DNA of 64,000 nt from Actinophytocola algeriensis (lineage in GTDB: Bacteria; Actinomycetota; Actinomycetes; Mycobacteriales; Pseudonocardiaceae), in contig NZ_JACHJQ010000008.1 of the NCBI RefSeq assembly GCF_014203735.1, positions 267,693 to 331,692 on the forward strand, read 5' to 3'. The stretch's first letter is position 1, and every line of letters starts with the position of its first letter. Below are positions 24,356 through 34,649 of the stretch, one piece after another. The notes beneath the pieces were generated by a model. It was not told the origin of the DNA. It was given only the letters and a program-made list of their open reading frames with translations, and made no database searches. The position numbers were made by a program, and so were the translations under genes.

Positions 24356-24701
24356 CGCCGTCATCGCCGTCATCGCCGCTGTCGTCGTCGTCATCGTCGT
24401 CGTGGACGGGCGGTGGAGGCGGTACGACCGTGGTGCGCGGCGGGGGCGGCGGGGGCTGGGTGGTGGTCAACGCGGGCGGGGTGGTCCTTGGCGGCAGTGT
24501 CGTGGGCGGGGTGGTCGGCTGCGGTGGGGCGGACTCACCGATCGTGACCTGCGGCGTCACCTGCGGCGGCTCAGCCCGCCCGGTGAGGGAGAAGACCGCG
24601 AACACGGCCGCGAACAGGGCAGCGGCCGCCACCAGGAGGGCTGCCGTTCGCCGCGACGGGATCACACGGCCCACCCTGGGTCCTGAGGTCACCGCCAACA
24701 T
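24339..24701 (-). CDS. Small membrane-anchored Pro-rich protein with poly-Asp tail
   Basis: A 120-residue protein. One hydrophobic helix (about 20-40, TAALLVAAAALFAAVFAVFS) is followed by a Pro/Thr-rich stretch (about 55-98) and a tail of almost pure Asp with Ser and Gly (about 100-120). Topology suggests an anchored extracytoplasmic tail that could bind Ca2+ or other cations. It is the first gene of the two-component operon and overlaps the kinase start by 17 bp. I do not recognise a family. Alternative GTG starts exist nearer the helix. A role as ligand or cation presenter for the sensor is speculation. Confidence 0.6.
   Translation of the reverse strand: MLAVTSGPRVGRVIPSRRTAALLVAAAALFAAVFAVFSLTGRAEPPQVTPQVTIGESAPPQPTTPPTTLPPRTTPPALTTTQPPPPPPRTTVVPPPPPVHDDDDDDDSGDDGDDGDDSDD
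24351..24377. repeat. Three tandem 9-bp repeats in overlapping reading frames
   Basis: GTCATCGCC is repeated three times. On the minus strand the array encodes Asp-Asp-Gly in the Pro/Asp protein and Met-Thr-Ala in the alternative N-terminus of the histidine kinase. Copy-number slippage would change both proteins and shift the choice of kinase start. Confidence 0.8.
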
Positions 24702-24776
24702 GAAGCCATCATGAGAACTTCTTCATGAAGCTCCCCGGGGCGATGCCATCCCGTCGAGCGTTGGGTGGGCACGGCA
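24702..24776 (-). promoter_or_regulatory. Candidate two-component promoter with CATG repeats
   Basis: The minus strand carries three CATG-centred elements: the perfect palindrome CTTCATGAAG (24721-24730), then CTCATGATGG and CTTCATGTTGG, the last two 11 bp apart. Direct repeats with 11-bp period are typical of OmpR-family sites. A weak GATGCC/GGCATC hairpin (24742-24778) may terminate the TPR transcript. Inference only. Confidence 0.35.
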
Positions 24777-26474
24777 TCAGGCGTGCGTGGTGCACTCCGC
24801 GATGGCCGCGTGCAGTTCGGTGGTGAAGTCGGTGTCGGCGCCGTCGTCCAGCGACAGTGCCGCGGTGAAGTCGGCCGCGGCCGACTGCCAGTCGCCGAGT
24901 TCGCGGTGGGCGTGGCCTCGGTTGTAGCGGGTGACGGGGTCGTCGGTGACTGCCAGTGCCGCGGTGAGGTCGTCGACCGCCGATGGGATGTCGCCGCGGT
25001 CGAAGTGGGTGGTGGCGCGGTTGACCAGCGCCTCCGTGAGGTCCGGCCGGGCTTCGAGCGCCTGGGTGAACAGGTCGGCGGCGGTAGCGAGGTCGCCGCG
25101 TTCGGCGTGGACGAGGCCCAGAGCGCACAGCAGGTGCGGGTCACCGGGTGCGGCGGCCAGGCCCGCGCGGGCGTCGGTCTCCGCACCGTCCACGTCGCCC
25201 TGTTCGTACCGCAGCGCGGCGCGGTTGGTCAGCGCGTCGACGTGGGCCGGTTCCTGGGCGAGGACACAGTCCAGGTCGGCGAGCGCGGCGTCCGGTTCGC
25301 CCGTGGACTGGAGCAGGTCCGCGCGGTTGTAGTACGCCTCCGGCAGGTGCGGGTGCCACCGGATCGCCGCCGTGCAGTCGGCGATCGCCTCCTCGACGCG
25401 GCCCTCGGCGCGCAGCAGCGACGCGCGGTCGGTGTAGTACTCGGCGTTGTACGGGTCCAGCGCGATCACCGCGTCGAGATCGGCGAGTGCCGCGGCCGGC
25501 CTGCGCAGCGCGAGGTGGACCTGGGCGCGGTTGTGCAGCAGCCGCGCGCGGTCCTGGCGCCGCTCCCCCTCGGCGAGCACCCGGTCGAGGGCGGCGAGAC
25601 CGTCGTCGATGGTCCGCAGCGCGCGGTCGTGGTCACCCGCCTTGCTGTCCAGCAACGCGAGGCCCTGACCGTGGAAGACGGACAGGACCGTCCGTCTCGG
25701 CTCGGGTAGCTCAGCGGCCAGGGCCATGGCCCGTTCGAGCCAGTCGCGCGCGGTCGCCGGGTCCGCGGGCAGGTGGCGGGTGTGCAGCACGCCGAGCGAC
25801 GCGGACGCCGACATCACGATCGCGGGGTCGTCGGTGGCGGCCACCGCCGCCAGGTACAGGTCCCGTGCCGCGGCGGGTTCGCCGAGCGCGGTCAGGCAGG
25901 TCGCGAGGCCCGTGGTGAACGCCCACCACAGCCCGAGGTCCGTCGCGGGCGTGGTCCGGTCGCGACCGTGGGATGCGACCCGGCGCCCGTGGTCGTAGAA
26001 GCCCCTGGCGATGCTGAACCCCAGCGTGGCACGGAGTTCAGCCGGATCCTGGTCGGGCTCGGCCGGACTGGTCCTGCCGAGCGTCAGCGTCAGCCCGGGC
26101 ACGGGGCGCAGCGCGTCGAGCAGTTCGACGACGGTGCCGTCCGCGCGGTCGGTGTTGGCGAACGCGACGGTAGCGGGTTCGACGGCGGCCCACGCGCGGA
26201 CCAGCTCGGCGAGGCCGAACGCGAGCGCGCGGGTGCGTGCCGCCGGGTGGAAGCGGATCTGGACGTCGGCCGACTCGTCGAGCGCGGCCGCCGCCGACGC
26301 CGGCAGCACCGGCGCGAGACCGGGCACGGCGCTGACCAGCTCGACCGCGTGCCGGTCGACCAGTTCCGGTGCGCGGCCGAGGAGTTCCGCGACGACGACC
26401 TCGAGGAACTCGCCGGCACCGGCATACGGCCCGCCGGCCCAGGCGTCGCAGTCGAACGGTCCGTACTCCTTCAT
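24777..26474 (-). CDS. TPR protein with degenerate ATPase-like N-terminal domain
   Basis: A 565-residue cytoplasmic protein. The N-terminal 140 residues (FLEVVVAELLGRAPELVDRH, LAFGLAELVRAWAAVEPATVAFANTDRADG) resemble the C-terminal part of a STAND or AAA-type ATPase module without a Walker A motif. From about residue 160 to 560 there are ten or more tetratricopeptide units (e.g. LLHNRAQVHLALRRPAAALA, AYYNRADLLQSTGEPDAALA, ALTNRAALRYEQGDVDGAET). TPR arrays bind peptides or protein partners. It starts 26 bp after the stop of a 27-residue peptide gene with a GGGGAG RBS, so it probably forms an operon with that peptide and may recognise, chaperone or sense it. Confidence 0.85.
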   Translation of the reverse strand: MKEYGPFDCDAWAGGPYAGAGEFLEVVVAELLGRAPELVDRHAVELVSAVPGLAPVLPASAAAALDESADVQIRFHPAARTRALAFGLAELVRAWAAVEPATVAFANTDRADGTVVELLDALRPVPGLTLTLGRTSPAEPDQDPAELRATLGFSIARGFYDHGRRVASHGRDRTTPATDLGLWWAFTTGLATCLTALGEPAAARDLYLAAVAATDDPAIVMSASASLGVLHTRHLPADPATARDWLERAMALAAELPEPRRTVLSVFHGQGLALLDSKAGDHDRALRTIDDGLAALDRVLAEGERRQDRARLLHNRAQVHLALRRPAAALADLDAVIALDPYNAEYYTDRASLLRAEGRVEEAIADCTAAIRWHPHLPEAYYNRADLLQSTGEPDAALADLDCVLAQEPAHVDALTNRAALRYEQGDVDGAETDARAGLAAAPGDPHLLCALGLVHAERGDLATAADLFTQALEARPDLTEALVNRATTHFDRGDIPSAVDDLTAALAVTDDPVTRYNRGHAHRELGDWQSAAADFTAALSLDDGADTDFTTELHAAIAECTTHA

Positions 26475-26500
26475 GGCACTCCCCGGCCGCGGCGGTCAGG

Positions 26501-26584
26501 TCACCAGCACCACTCGATCCACAGCCTGCGCGAACCCGCCGTCAACTTCGTGCTGCCCGCCTTCTTCGCGGTCACCTTCTTCAT
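26501..26584 (-). CDS. 27-residue peptide ending in WIEWCW, candidate RiPP or signal precursor
   Basis: An unannotated short frame: it starts MKKVTAKKAG, has a middle STKLTAG, and ends SRRLWIEWCW followed by TGA. A strong RBS (GGGAGG, 5 bases before ATG) makes translation credible. The layout is a basic Lys-rich leader with a compact aromatic core (Trp22, Trp25, Cys26, Trp27), as in precursors of ribosomally made modified peptides. The TPR gene follows by 26 bp. No radical SAM, P450, cyclase, protease or export gene is adjacent, so modification is unproven. It could also be an unmodified signal, a toxin-like peptide or a leader peptide. Confidence 0.6.
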   Translation of the reverse strand: MKKVTAKKAGSTKLTAGSRRLWIEWCW

Positions 26585-26986
26585 GCCAACCTCCCGGACA
26601 CCGTGGCCATCATGATCACCGGGACGGTACCCGCGGCCGAACACACTGGTACAGAGCCATTCGCGGGAGCGCGGGCACGGTTTTCGCAGCGTGCACGGGG
26701 GCCCGCATACGTCCGCACGGCCGAGTCGCGTCGGCCCTTACGGCCCACCGGTTCGGGCTCGACCTTCGTGTGTGGGCCCGAAATTTCCGGAACATTTCGC
26801 ACCGAATTCGCTGCTTCCGCCGAAAGGTTGACCGTATCTCGGGCATTGATCTAGCATAATTCCGAAACATTGTCGATAATTTCGAAATGCATCGACTCTC
26901 GCGGGCACGCGACGGTTCCTCATTTCACGGCGTCCTTTGTGGATGCCTGGTTTGTCGTGCCGCCATGACCCGGAAGGAGAGCCCTG
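26585..26986. other. Divergent intergenic region with CGAAA/TTTCG inverted repeats
   Basis: These 402 bases separate the peptide-TPR operon from the glucuronoyl esterase gene. A sigma70-like promoter for the esterase is visible: TTGACC (26828-26833), 18-bp spacer, TAGCAT (26852-26857). CGAAAT/ATTTCG arms occur at 26779-26784 and 26794-26799, CGAAA/TTTCG arms at 26863-26867 and 26880-26884, and the palindrome ATTTCGAAAT at 26879-26888. A candidate -10 box, TACCGT on the minus strand, precedes the peptide gene. No other gene is supported. Confidence 0.55.
26828..26888 (+). promoter_or_regulatory. Promoter and operator of the glucuronoyl esterase gene
   Basis: -35 TTGACC, 18-bp spacer and -10 TAGCAT, with CGAAA...TTTCG inverted repeats starting at the predicted transcription start. 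The CGAAA-N-TTTCG type of motif has been linked to control of xylanase genes in Streptomyces, which suits an enzyme acting on glucuronoxylan. The repressor is not in the window. Confidence 0.5.
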
Positions 26987-28579
26987 ATGTTCACCAGATC
27001 GATCGTCGCGGGGGCCGTGGCGACGCTCGCGATCGCGGGGGCCGTGTCGGTGGCCGCGAGTCCGCCATCCGAGGAGGTCGCCACCGGGGTCACCGTCACG
27101 GCCGCCGGTGTCGAGGACGACGGTGTGGACTGTCCGGTGACCCTGCCCGGCTCGCTGACCTCGGACTCCCGGCTGCCCGACCCGTTCACGAAGATCAACG
27201 GCAGCCGGCTCACGGCGAAGTCCGAGTGGCGGTGCAGGCGCGCGGAGATCAAGCGGCTCGCGGAACGGTACGTGTACGGCGAGAAACCCCCGAAGCCGTC
27301 GAGTGTCACGGGCACGGTGTCGAGCGGCAACATCACGGTGAACGTGTCGCAGGGCGGGCGGAGCGCGAGCTTCTCCGCGGGTGTGCAGCTGCCCAGTGGG
27401 TCCGGGCCCTTCCCCGCCGTGGTCGTGATCGGCGGGTTCGGCGCGGACACCGCGACCATCCGCGCGGCCGGTGCCGCGGTCATCAGCTACGACCCCCTGG
27501 CCGTCGGGCGGGAAGGCACGCCACGCAACAACAAGCAGGGCGCGTTCTACACGCTCTACGGCTCGGCGAGCAGCACCGGGCTGCTCGCCGCGTGGGCGTG
27601 GGGTGTCAGCCGGATCATCGACGTCATCGAGCAGTCCGGCGGCTCGGTGCTGCGGGCGGACGCGACCGGCGTCACGGGCTGTTCGCGGTACGGGAAGGGC
27701 GCGTTCGCCGCAGGTGCGTTCGACCAGCGGATCGCGCTGACCATGCCGATCGAGTCGGGCAGCGCGGGCGCACCCATCTTCCGCGGCCTCCCCGGCGAGT
27801 CGGGGTCGCAGCCGCTGAGCAGTGCCTACGGCGAGCAGCCGTGGCTCGGGGACGCGTTCGGCTCGTTCACCTCCAACCCGGCCACGCTGCCGGTGGACAC
27901 GCACGAGGTCGTCGGCATGATCGCGCCGCGCGGCCTGTTCATCATGGAGAACCCGCACGTCGACTGGCTCGGTGCCCGCTCGGGCAGCGTGGCCGCGCTC
28001 GGCGGCGCGGAGGTCTACAAGGCACTCGGCGCGGGTGGCAACATCAGCTACTGGTCCGACGTCCAGGACGGCACGCACTGCGCGTCGCGGTCGGAGTGGC
28101 GCACGCCACTGCAGCAGAGCATCCAGCGGTTCCTGCTGGGCACGGGCAGCGCGCCAGCGGTGTTCCGGATCTCGAGCCGGAAGGCCGGCAACCTCGCCGA
28201 GTGGCGCACCTGGCAGACGCCGACCCTGTCCGACGGCCCGACCGACCCACCGCCGGCCGACCCACCGCCGGCCGACCCGCCGCCGGCAGACGGCTGCACG
28301 GCCACGGCGTCGGTCAACCAGTGGACGGGCGGATTCGTCGCCACGGTCCGGGTCACCGCGGGTGCCGCGGCGGTCAACGGGTGGACCGTGACGGCGACCC
28401 TGCCGTCGGGCGCGACCATCGTGAACAGCTGGGAGGCGACCCGCAGCGCGGGCACCGGCACGGTCGCGTTCACGAACGTCGGGCACAACGGCGCGATCGC
28501 CGCGGGCCAGTCGGTCGAGTTCGGGTTCCAGGGCACCGGGACCGGCACGGGCATGACACCCGGCTGCGCGGCCGGGTAG
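26987..28579 (+). CDS. Secreted glucuronoyl esterase (CE15) with C-terminal CBM2
   Basis: A 530-residue exported enzyme. Signal peptide (1-25), a CE15 domain (about 50-405) with the nucleophile motif GCSRYGKGA (Ser233), an IESGSAGAP segment and a catalytic-His region DGTHCASRSEW, then a hinge of PPPAD repeats and a family 2 carbohydrate-binding module (about 435-530, CTATASVNQWTGGFVATVRV ... GWTVTATLPSG ... VEFGFQGTG). CE15 enzymes cut ester bonds between 4-O-methylglucuronate of xylan and lignin alcohols. CBM2 targets cellulose or xylan. AAGGAGA precedes the ATG. The long terminator downstream is shared with katG. Confidence 0.93.
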   Translation: MFTRSIVAGAVATLAIAGAVSVAASPPSEEVATGVTVTAAGVEDDGVDCPVTLPGSLTSDSRLPDPFTKINGSRLTAKSEWRCRRAEIKRLAERYVYGEKPPKPSSVTGTVSSGNITVNVSQGGRSASFSAGVQLPSGSGPFPAVVVIGGFGADTATIRAAGAAVISYDPLAVGREGTPRNNKQGAFYTLYGSASSTGLLAAWAWGVSRIIDVIEQSGGSVLRADATGVTGCSRYGKGAFAAGAFDQRIALTMPIESGSAGAPIFRGLPGESGSQPLSSAYGEQPWLGDAFGSFTSNPATLPVDTHEVVGMIAPRGLFIMENPHVDWLGARSGSVAALGGAEVYKALGAGGNISYWSDVQDGTHCASRSEWRTPLQQSIQRFLLGTGSAPAVFRISSRKAGNLAEWRTWQTPTLSDGPTDPPPADPPPADPPPADGCTATASVNQWTGGFVATVRVTAGAAAVNGWTVTATLPSGATIVNSWEATRSAGTGTVAFTNVGHNGAIAAGQSVEFGFQGTGTGTGMTPGCAAG

Positions 28580-28588
28580 TCCGAAGTG

Positions 28589-28650
28589 GACTGAACAGCG
28601 AACCGCCCCGGGGCTGCGGAAGCAGGCCCGGGGCGGTTCGCTGTTCAGTC
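28589..28650. terminator. Strong bidirectional terminator between CE15 and katG
   Basis: A perfect 24-bp stem (28589-28612 with 28627-28650) with a 14-base loop lies between the convergent esterase and catalase-peroxidase genes. It is the longest perfect hairpin seen in the window. Confidence 0.9.
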
Positions 28651-28663
28651 GGTCAGCGGGAGA

Positions 28664-31361
<2,698 letters not shown>

Positions 31362-31367
31362 GGCCGC

Positions 31368-31406
31368 AGTCTTGCGACTTTTCTGGAACCAGTCAAGTCT
31401 TGACTT
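31368..31406 (-). promoter_or_regulatory. furA promoter and operator
   Basis: On the minus strand: -35 TTGACT (31391-31396), a 17-bp spacer, -10 AAGACT (31368-31373), then 6 bases to the GTG. An inverted repeat AAGTC-TT-GACTT (31395-31406) overlaps the -35 box and is the likely FurA autoregulatory site. Confidence 0.7.
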
Positions 31407-31415
31407 CAGTCGATT

Positions 31416-32084
31416 TCAGGTCCGCGGGCAGTGGGTGAGCACGCCCCGCAACGCGGCCAGCTCGTCGCGGTCGACGGTCAGGTCGTACTTGTCCTTCGTG
31501 AGCACCCAGCGGATGGCGTACGCGCAGCGGTCCCGCTCCGGCAGCCAGGTCGCCGGATCCTGGTCCCCCTTCTGCCGGTTCGAGGTCGCGGACACCACGA
31601 TGAGCTGGTCGAGATCGTTGGCGAACGCCTCCCGCTGGTCGCGGTTCCACGTCCTGGTGCCGCTGCGGGCCGCCTCCGCCAGCGGCACCAGGTGGTCGAG
31701 GTCCGTCTCGCTCGCGTCGTGGATCACGAGACCGTCGTAGCTGGACACCCAGGTGCCTGCGGTCGCCCGGCACTCGTCGTCGGTGACCACGTCGGTGCCT
31801 TGCCGTTGGAGCGCAATCTCGCGGGTGTTGCAGCTGTTGCCCTGTCCGGACCAGTGCGGCCACTGGTCGCGGTCGTAGCGGAAGCCGGTGTCCTCCTCCG
31901 CGACGGTCAGCGTGTCGAGCGTGGCGACCGCCGTCGCGGGATCGGCCGGCAGCGGGCCCTCCGGCGGACTCTGGTCGGCTTCGGTCGGGTTGTTGGTGAA
32001 CCACCAGACGGCCACCGCCACCGCCAGGGCGACGAGCAGCCCCAGCAGGCGGTGGGTACTCCGGGAGCGGGCGCGTGGGGACAC
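31416..32084 (-). CDS. Secreted HNH nuclease-like protein (DUF1524)
   Basis: A 222-residue protein. One N-terminal hydrophobic helix (about 12-29) acts as signal or anchor. The DUF1524/HNH region has ETDLDHLVPLAEA with His131 and then WNRDQREAFANDLDQLIVVSATSNRQKGDQDP, the Asn/His pattern of the beta-beta-alpha metal nuclease family. Two Cys pairs may form disulfides outside. Likely an extracellular nuclease for DNA scavenging or competition; which is not clear. The GTG start has no good RBS, so the N-terminus is moderately certain. Confidence 0.85.
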   Translation of the reverse strand: MSPRARSRSTHRLLGLLVALAVAVAVWWFTNNPTEADQSPPEGPLPADPATAVATLDTLTVAEEDTGFRYDRDQWPHWSGQGNSCNTREIALQRQGTDVVTDDECRATAGTWVSSYDGLVIHDASETDLDHLVPLAEAARSGTRTWNRDQREAFANDLDQLIVVSATSNRQKGDQDPATWLPERDRCAYAIRWVLTKDKYDLTVDRDELAALRGVLTHCPRT

Positions 32085-32147
32085 GGCGTGATCATCGCAT
32101 TCGGACGGACGTTCTCCGGTGAGCGAAACGCTTGTGCGGGTGCCGGG

Positions 32148-34514
32148 TCAGCGGAGGACGCGCAGGTCGATCTCCTCCGCCATGGCCCGGTAGCCCGCGT
32201 CGGACGGGTGGAGGTGGTCGCCGGAGTCGTAGGCCGGTGCGATGCGTTGTGGGTCGGCCGGGTCACGGACCGCCGCGTCGAAGTCGATCACCGCGTCGAA
32301 CACACCGCTCGTCCGGATGAAGTCGTTCACCGCCTGCCGCACCGATTCGCGCTCGTCGTTGTAGGAACGCCAGCCCTTGAACGGGGTGATCGTGCCGCCG
32401 ACGATCCGCAGCCCCGCCGCGTGTGCCTGCGCGGCCACCTGTCGCAGCGCGGCGCTCAGCGCCACCGGGTCCGGGTGTGCCAGGTTGCCGATGTCGTTGA
32501 TGCCCTCGAGCAGGATCACGGTCCGCGCGCCGGTCGGTGCCAGCATGTCGCGGGTCAGCCTGGCGAACGCGTTCGGGCCGCCGATTCCCGTTGTGCTGTC
32601 GAGGATCCGGTTGGCGCTGATGCCGCTGTTGACCACGCTGAGCCGGGTCGGGCCCGGTCGTGCGGCCAGCCGGTCGGCGAGCACGTCCGGCCACCGGACG
32701 TTCGCGCTGGTCGTGGACTTGTCGCCGTCGGTGATCGAGTCGCCGAAGGCCACCACGGCACCGTCCACGGCCGGAGCGTCGACCTCGACGGCCGTGACGT
32801 AGTGCCACGCCGGGGTCGGGGTGGTGAACGCGCTGCCCCGCTCGTCCGCCGCGTGGTCACCGCCCGAGGTGAGGAACGACGTCTGGTACGCCCTCGGGTG
32901 TGCGGTCACCGGGCCGGACGGGTCCGGGGTGAACACGGTGACGAGCAGGTCACCGTCTTCGGGCACCGCAAGGGAAACCGGGTCGCTCAGCACCTCGGCA
33001 CCGGCGGGGATCGTCACCGACGGCGCGCCGTCGAAGGTCACCGCGCGCATCGTGCCCGCGACCGCGTCCGGCGCGGTCGGGCGGGCCGCTACCGCCAGCG
33101 TCACGCGGCCCATCGTCACCGGCACCGTGCCGTACACATTGGACAGGCGGATGCGGGCCGCGCGCCCGCCGACGCTCGTGTGCACGATGTTGCGGATCGA
33201 GTGGTTCGGTAGCCCCTGGTCGGTGCCCGGCAGCCGCTGTGCCATCGCCGTGTGCCACGTGCCGACCCAGTCCCCCGTGCGCCCTGGCCGGAGCTGGTCG
33301 AGGCGCACGGCCCCGGCCATCGCCCGGTAGCCGGCGTCCTCGGGGTGCAGGTGGTCGCCCGAGTCGTACTCGGCCCGCAGCCGGTGCGGGTCCGCCGGGT
33401 CGCGCAGCGCGGCGTCGAAGTCGGCCACCGCGTCGAACGCGCCGCCGTGGCGGACGAACTCGTTGACCGCGAGCCGCACGCCCTCCAGTTCCTCGGTGTA
33501 GTTGGAGGAGCCCGCGAACGGTGTCAGCGTGCCGCCGATGACCCGCAGTCCCTTCGCCTTCCCCTGCGCGGCGACCTGTCGCAACGCGGCGATGATCGGC
33601 GCCGGGTCGCGGTGCTGCGGCTGGCCGCCGATGTCGTTGATGCCCAGCAGCACCACCATCGCGCTGGCACCGGGCACGGACAGCGCGTCCCGGTCCAACC
33701 TGGACAGCGCGTTCGGGTTCCACGTGCTGTTGAGCAGCCGGTTCGAGCTGATGCCCGCGTTGACCACGCCCGTCCTGGCCGGGCCGGGCGCCGCGATCAG
33801 CCGGTCCGCCAGGTAGTCGGGCCAGCGGTGGTTCGCGTTGCGCGTCGAGCCGTTCCCGTCGGTGATCGAGTCGCCGAACGCGACGACGGTGCCCTCCGCG
33901 CGGCCCTGCACGTCGACACTGCCGACGTACGGCCAGAAGCCGACCTGCTCGGTGAACGCGGCACCGCCGGCGTCGGCGGCGTGGTCACCCGCCTGCGACA
34001 GGTAGGAGGTCTGGTTGGCGACCTGGTGGTAGGTCACCGGTCCCGACGGCAGCGGCGTGTACACGCTCACGAGCAGGTCGCCGTCTTCTGGCACCGCAAG
34101 GGAAACGGGGTCGCTCAGCACCTCGCCGCCCGCCGGGATGGTGAACGACGACGCGCCGCCGAAGGTCACCACGCGCATCGTGCCCTCGACCGCGTCCGCG
34201 GCGTCGGGCCGCGCGGCGACGGCGACCGTCACCGCGTCCATCCGGACCGCGGCGGTGCCGAGCACGTTGGTCAGCCCGACGCGCACCCGCGAGCCACCGA
34301 CGCTGGTGTGCACGACGTTGCGGATCGTCCGGTCCGCGTACCCGGTGCCGACGTTCGGCACGGTGCCCGACGCCGAGGACGCCCACGTGCCCACCCAGTC
34401 ACCCGGTGGGGCGGCCGGTCCGGCGCCGGCGGCGGGGCTCGTCGACCCGAGCACTCCGAACACCATGGCCAAGACCACGCCTGACGCCATCGCCGCCCTG
34501 CGGACGTAGGACAT
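32148..34514 (-). CDS. Secreted protein with two tandem SGNH/GDSL hydrolase domains
   Basis: A 788-residue exported protein. After a signal peptide (1-30) there are two full copies of one unit: residues about 39-405 and 412-788. Each copy has a jelly-roll lead segment (DWVGTW ... IRNxVHTSVGG), nucleophile Ser in AFGDSITDG (Ser216 and Ser593, period 377), the GIND block and the DHLHP Asp/His block. Both active sites look intact. The family is the large-SGNH esterases that deacetylate polysaccharides such as xylan or pectin. GAGGAGG precedes the ATG. Single-domain members are about 400 residues, so this is a fused duplication. Confidence 0.92.
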   Translation of the reverse strand: MSYVRRAAMASGVVLAMVFGVLGSTSPAAGAGPAAPPGDWVGTWASSASGTVPNVGTGYADRTIRNVVHTSVGGSRVRVGLTNVLGTAAVRMDAVTVAVAARPDAADAVEGTMRVVTFGGASSFTIPAGGEVLSDPVSLAVPEDGDLLVSVYTPLPSGPVTYHQVANQTSYLSQAGDHAADAGGAAFTEQVGFWPYVGSVDVQGRAEGTVVAFGDSITDGNGSTRNANHRWPDYLADRLIAAPGPARTGVVNAGISSNRLLNSTWNPNALSRLDRDALSVPGASAMVVLLGINDIGGQPQHRDPAPIIAALRQVAAQGKAKGLRVIGGTLTPFAGSSNYTEELEGVRLAVNEFVRHGGAFDAVADFDAALRDPADPHRLRAEYDSGDHLHPEDAGYRAMAGAVRLDQLRPGRTGDWVGTWHTAMAQRLPGTDQGLPNHSIRNIVHTSVGGRAARIRLSNVYGTVPVTMGRVTLAVAARPTAPDAVAGTMRAVTFDGAPSVTIPAGAEVLSDPVSLAVPEDGDLLVTVFTPDPSGPVTAHPRAYQTSFLTSGGDHAADERGSAFTTPTPAWHYVTAVEVDAPAVDGAVVAFGDSITDGDKSTTSANVRWPDVLADRLAARPGPTRLSVVNSGISANRILDSTTGIGGPNAFARLTRDMLAPTGARTVILLEGINDIGNLAHPDPVALSAALRQVAAQAHAAGLRIVGGTITPFKGWRSYNDERESVRQAVNDFIRTSGVFDAVIDFDAAVRDPADPQRIAPAYDSGDHLHPSDAGYRAMAEEIDLRVLR
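32941..34125. repeat. Near-identical 57-bp segments in the two SGNH halves
   Basis: Positions 32941-32997 and 34069-34125 differ at only 3 of 57 bases, although the surrounding halves differ much more. They encode the same strand, ending LAVPEDGDLLV. The period is 1128 bp. This suggests gene conversion between the two domain copies, or strong local constraint. Confidence 0.75.
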
Positions 34515-34649
34515 GGGACCTCCTCGCGGTAGTGGGCACCGCGAACGAGTGCACCGACAGACCTCTCCTCACGTCAAGGGATGTCCGGTTTTCTGTCCGA
34601 CGACCACGGGTCAAGCGCGATTCGTGAGCGCCCCTCCTACGATGGCCCC

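Noticed and set aside
26581..26802. 73-residue minus-strand frame ending at the peptide gene start
   Set aside because: No RBS or domain. Its stop overlaps the ATG of the peptide gene, so a short upstream leader cannot be fully excluded, but there is no positive evidence.
28240..28290. Short tandem repeats as a CRISPR or mobile element
   Set aside because: They encode the PPPAD linker between CE15 and CBM2. No spacers or cas genes.
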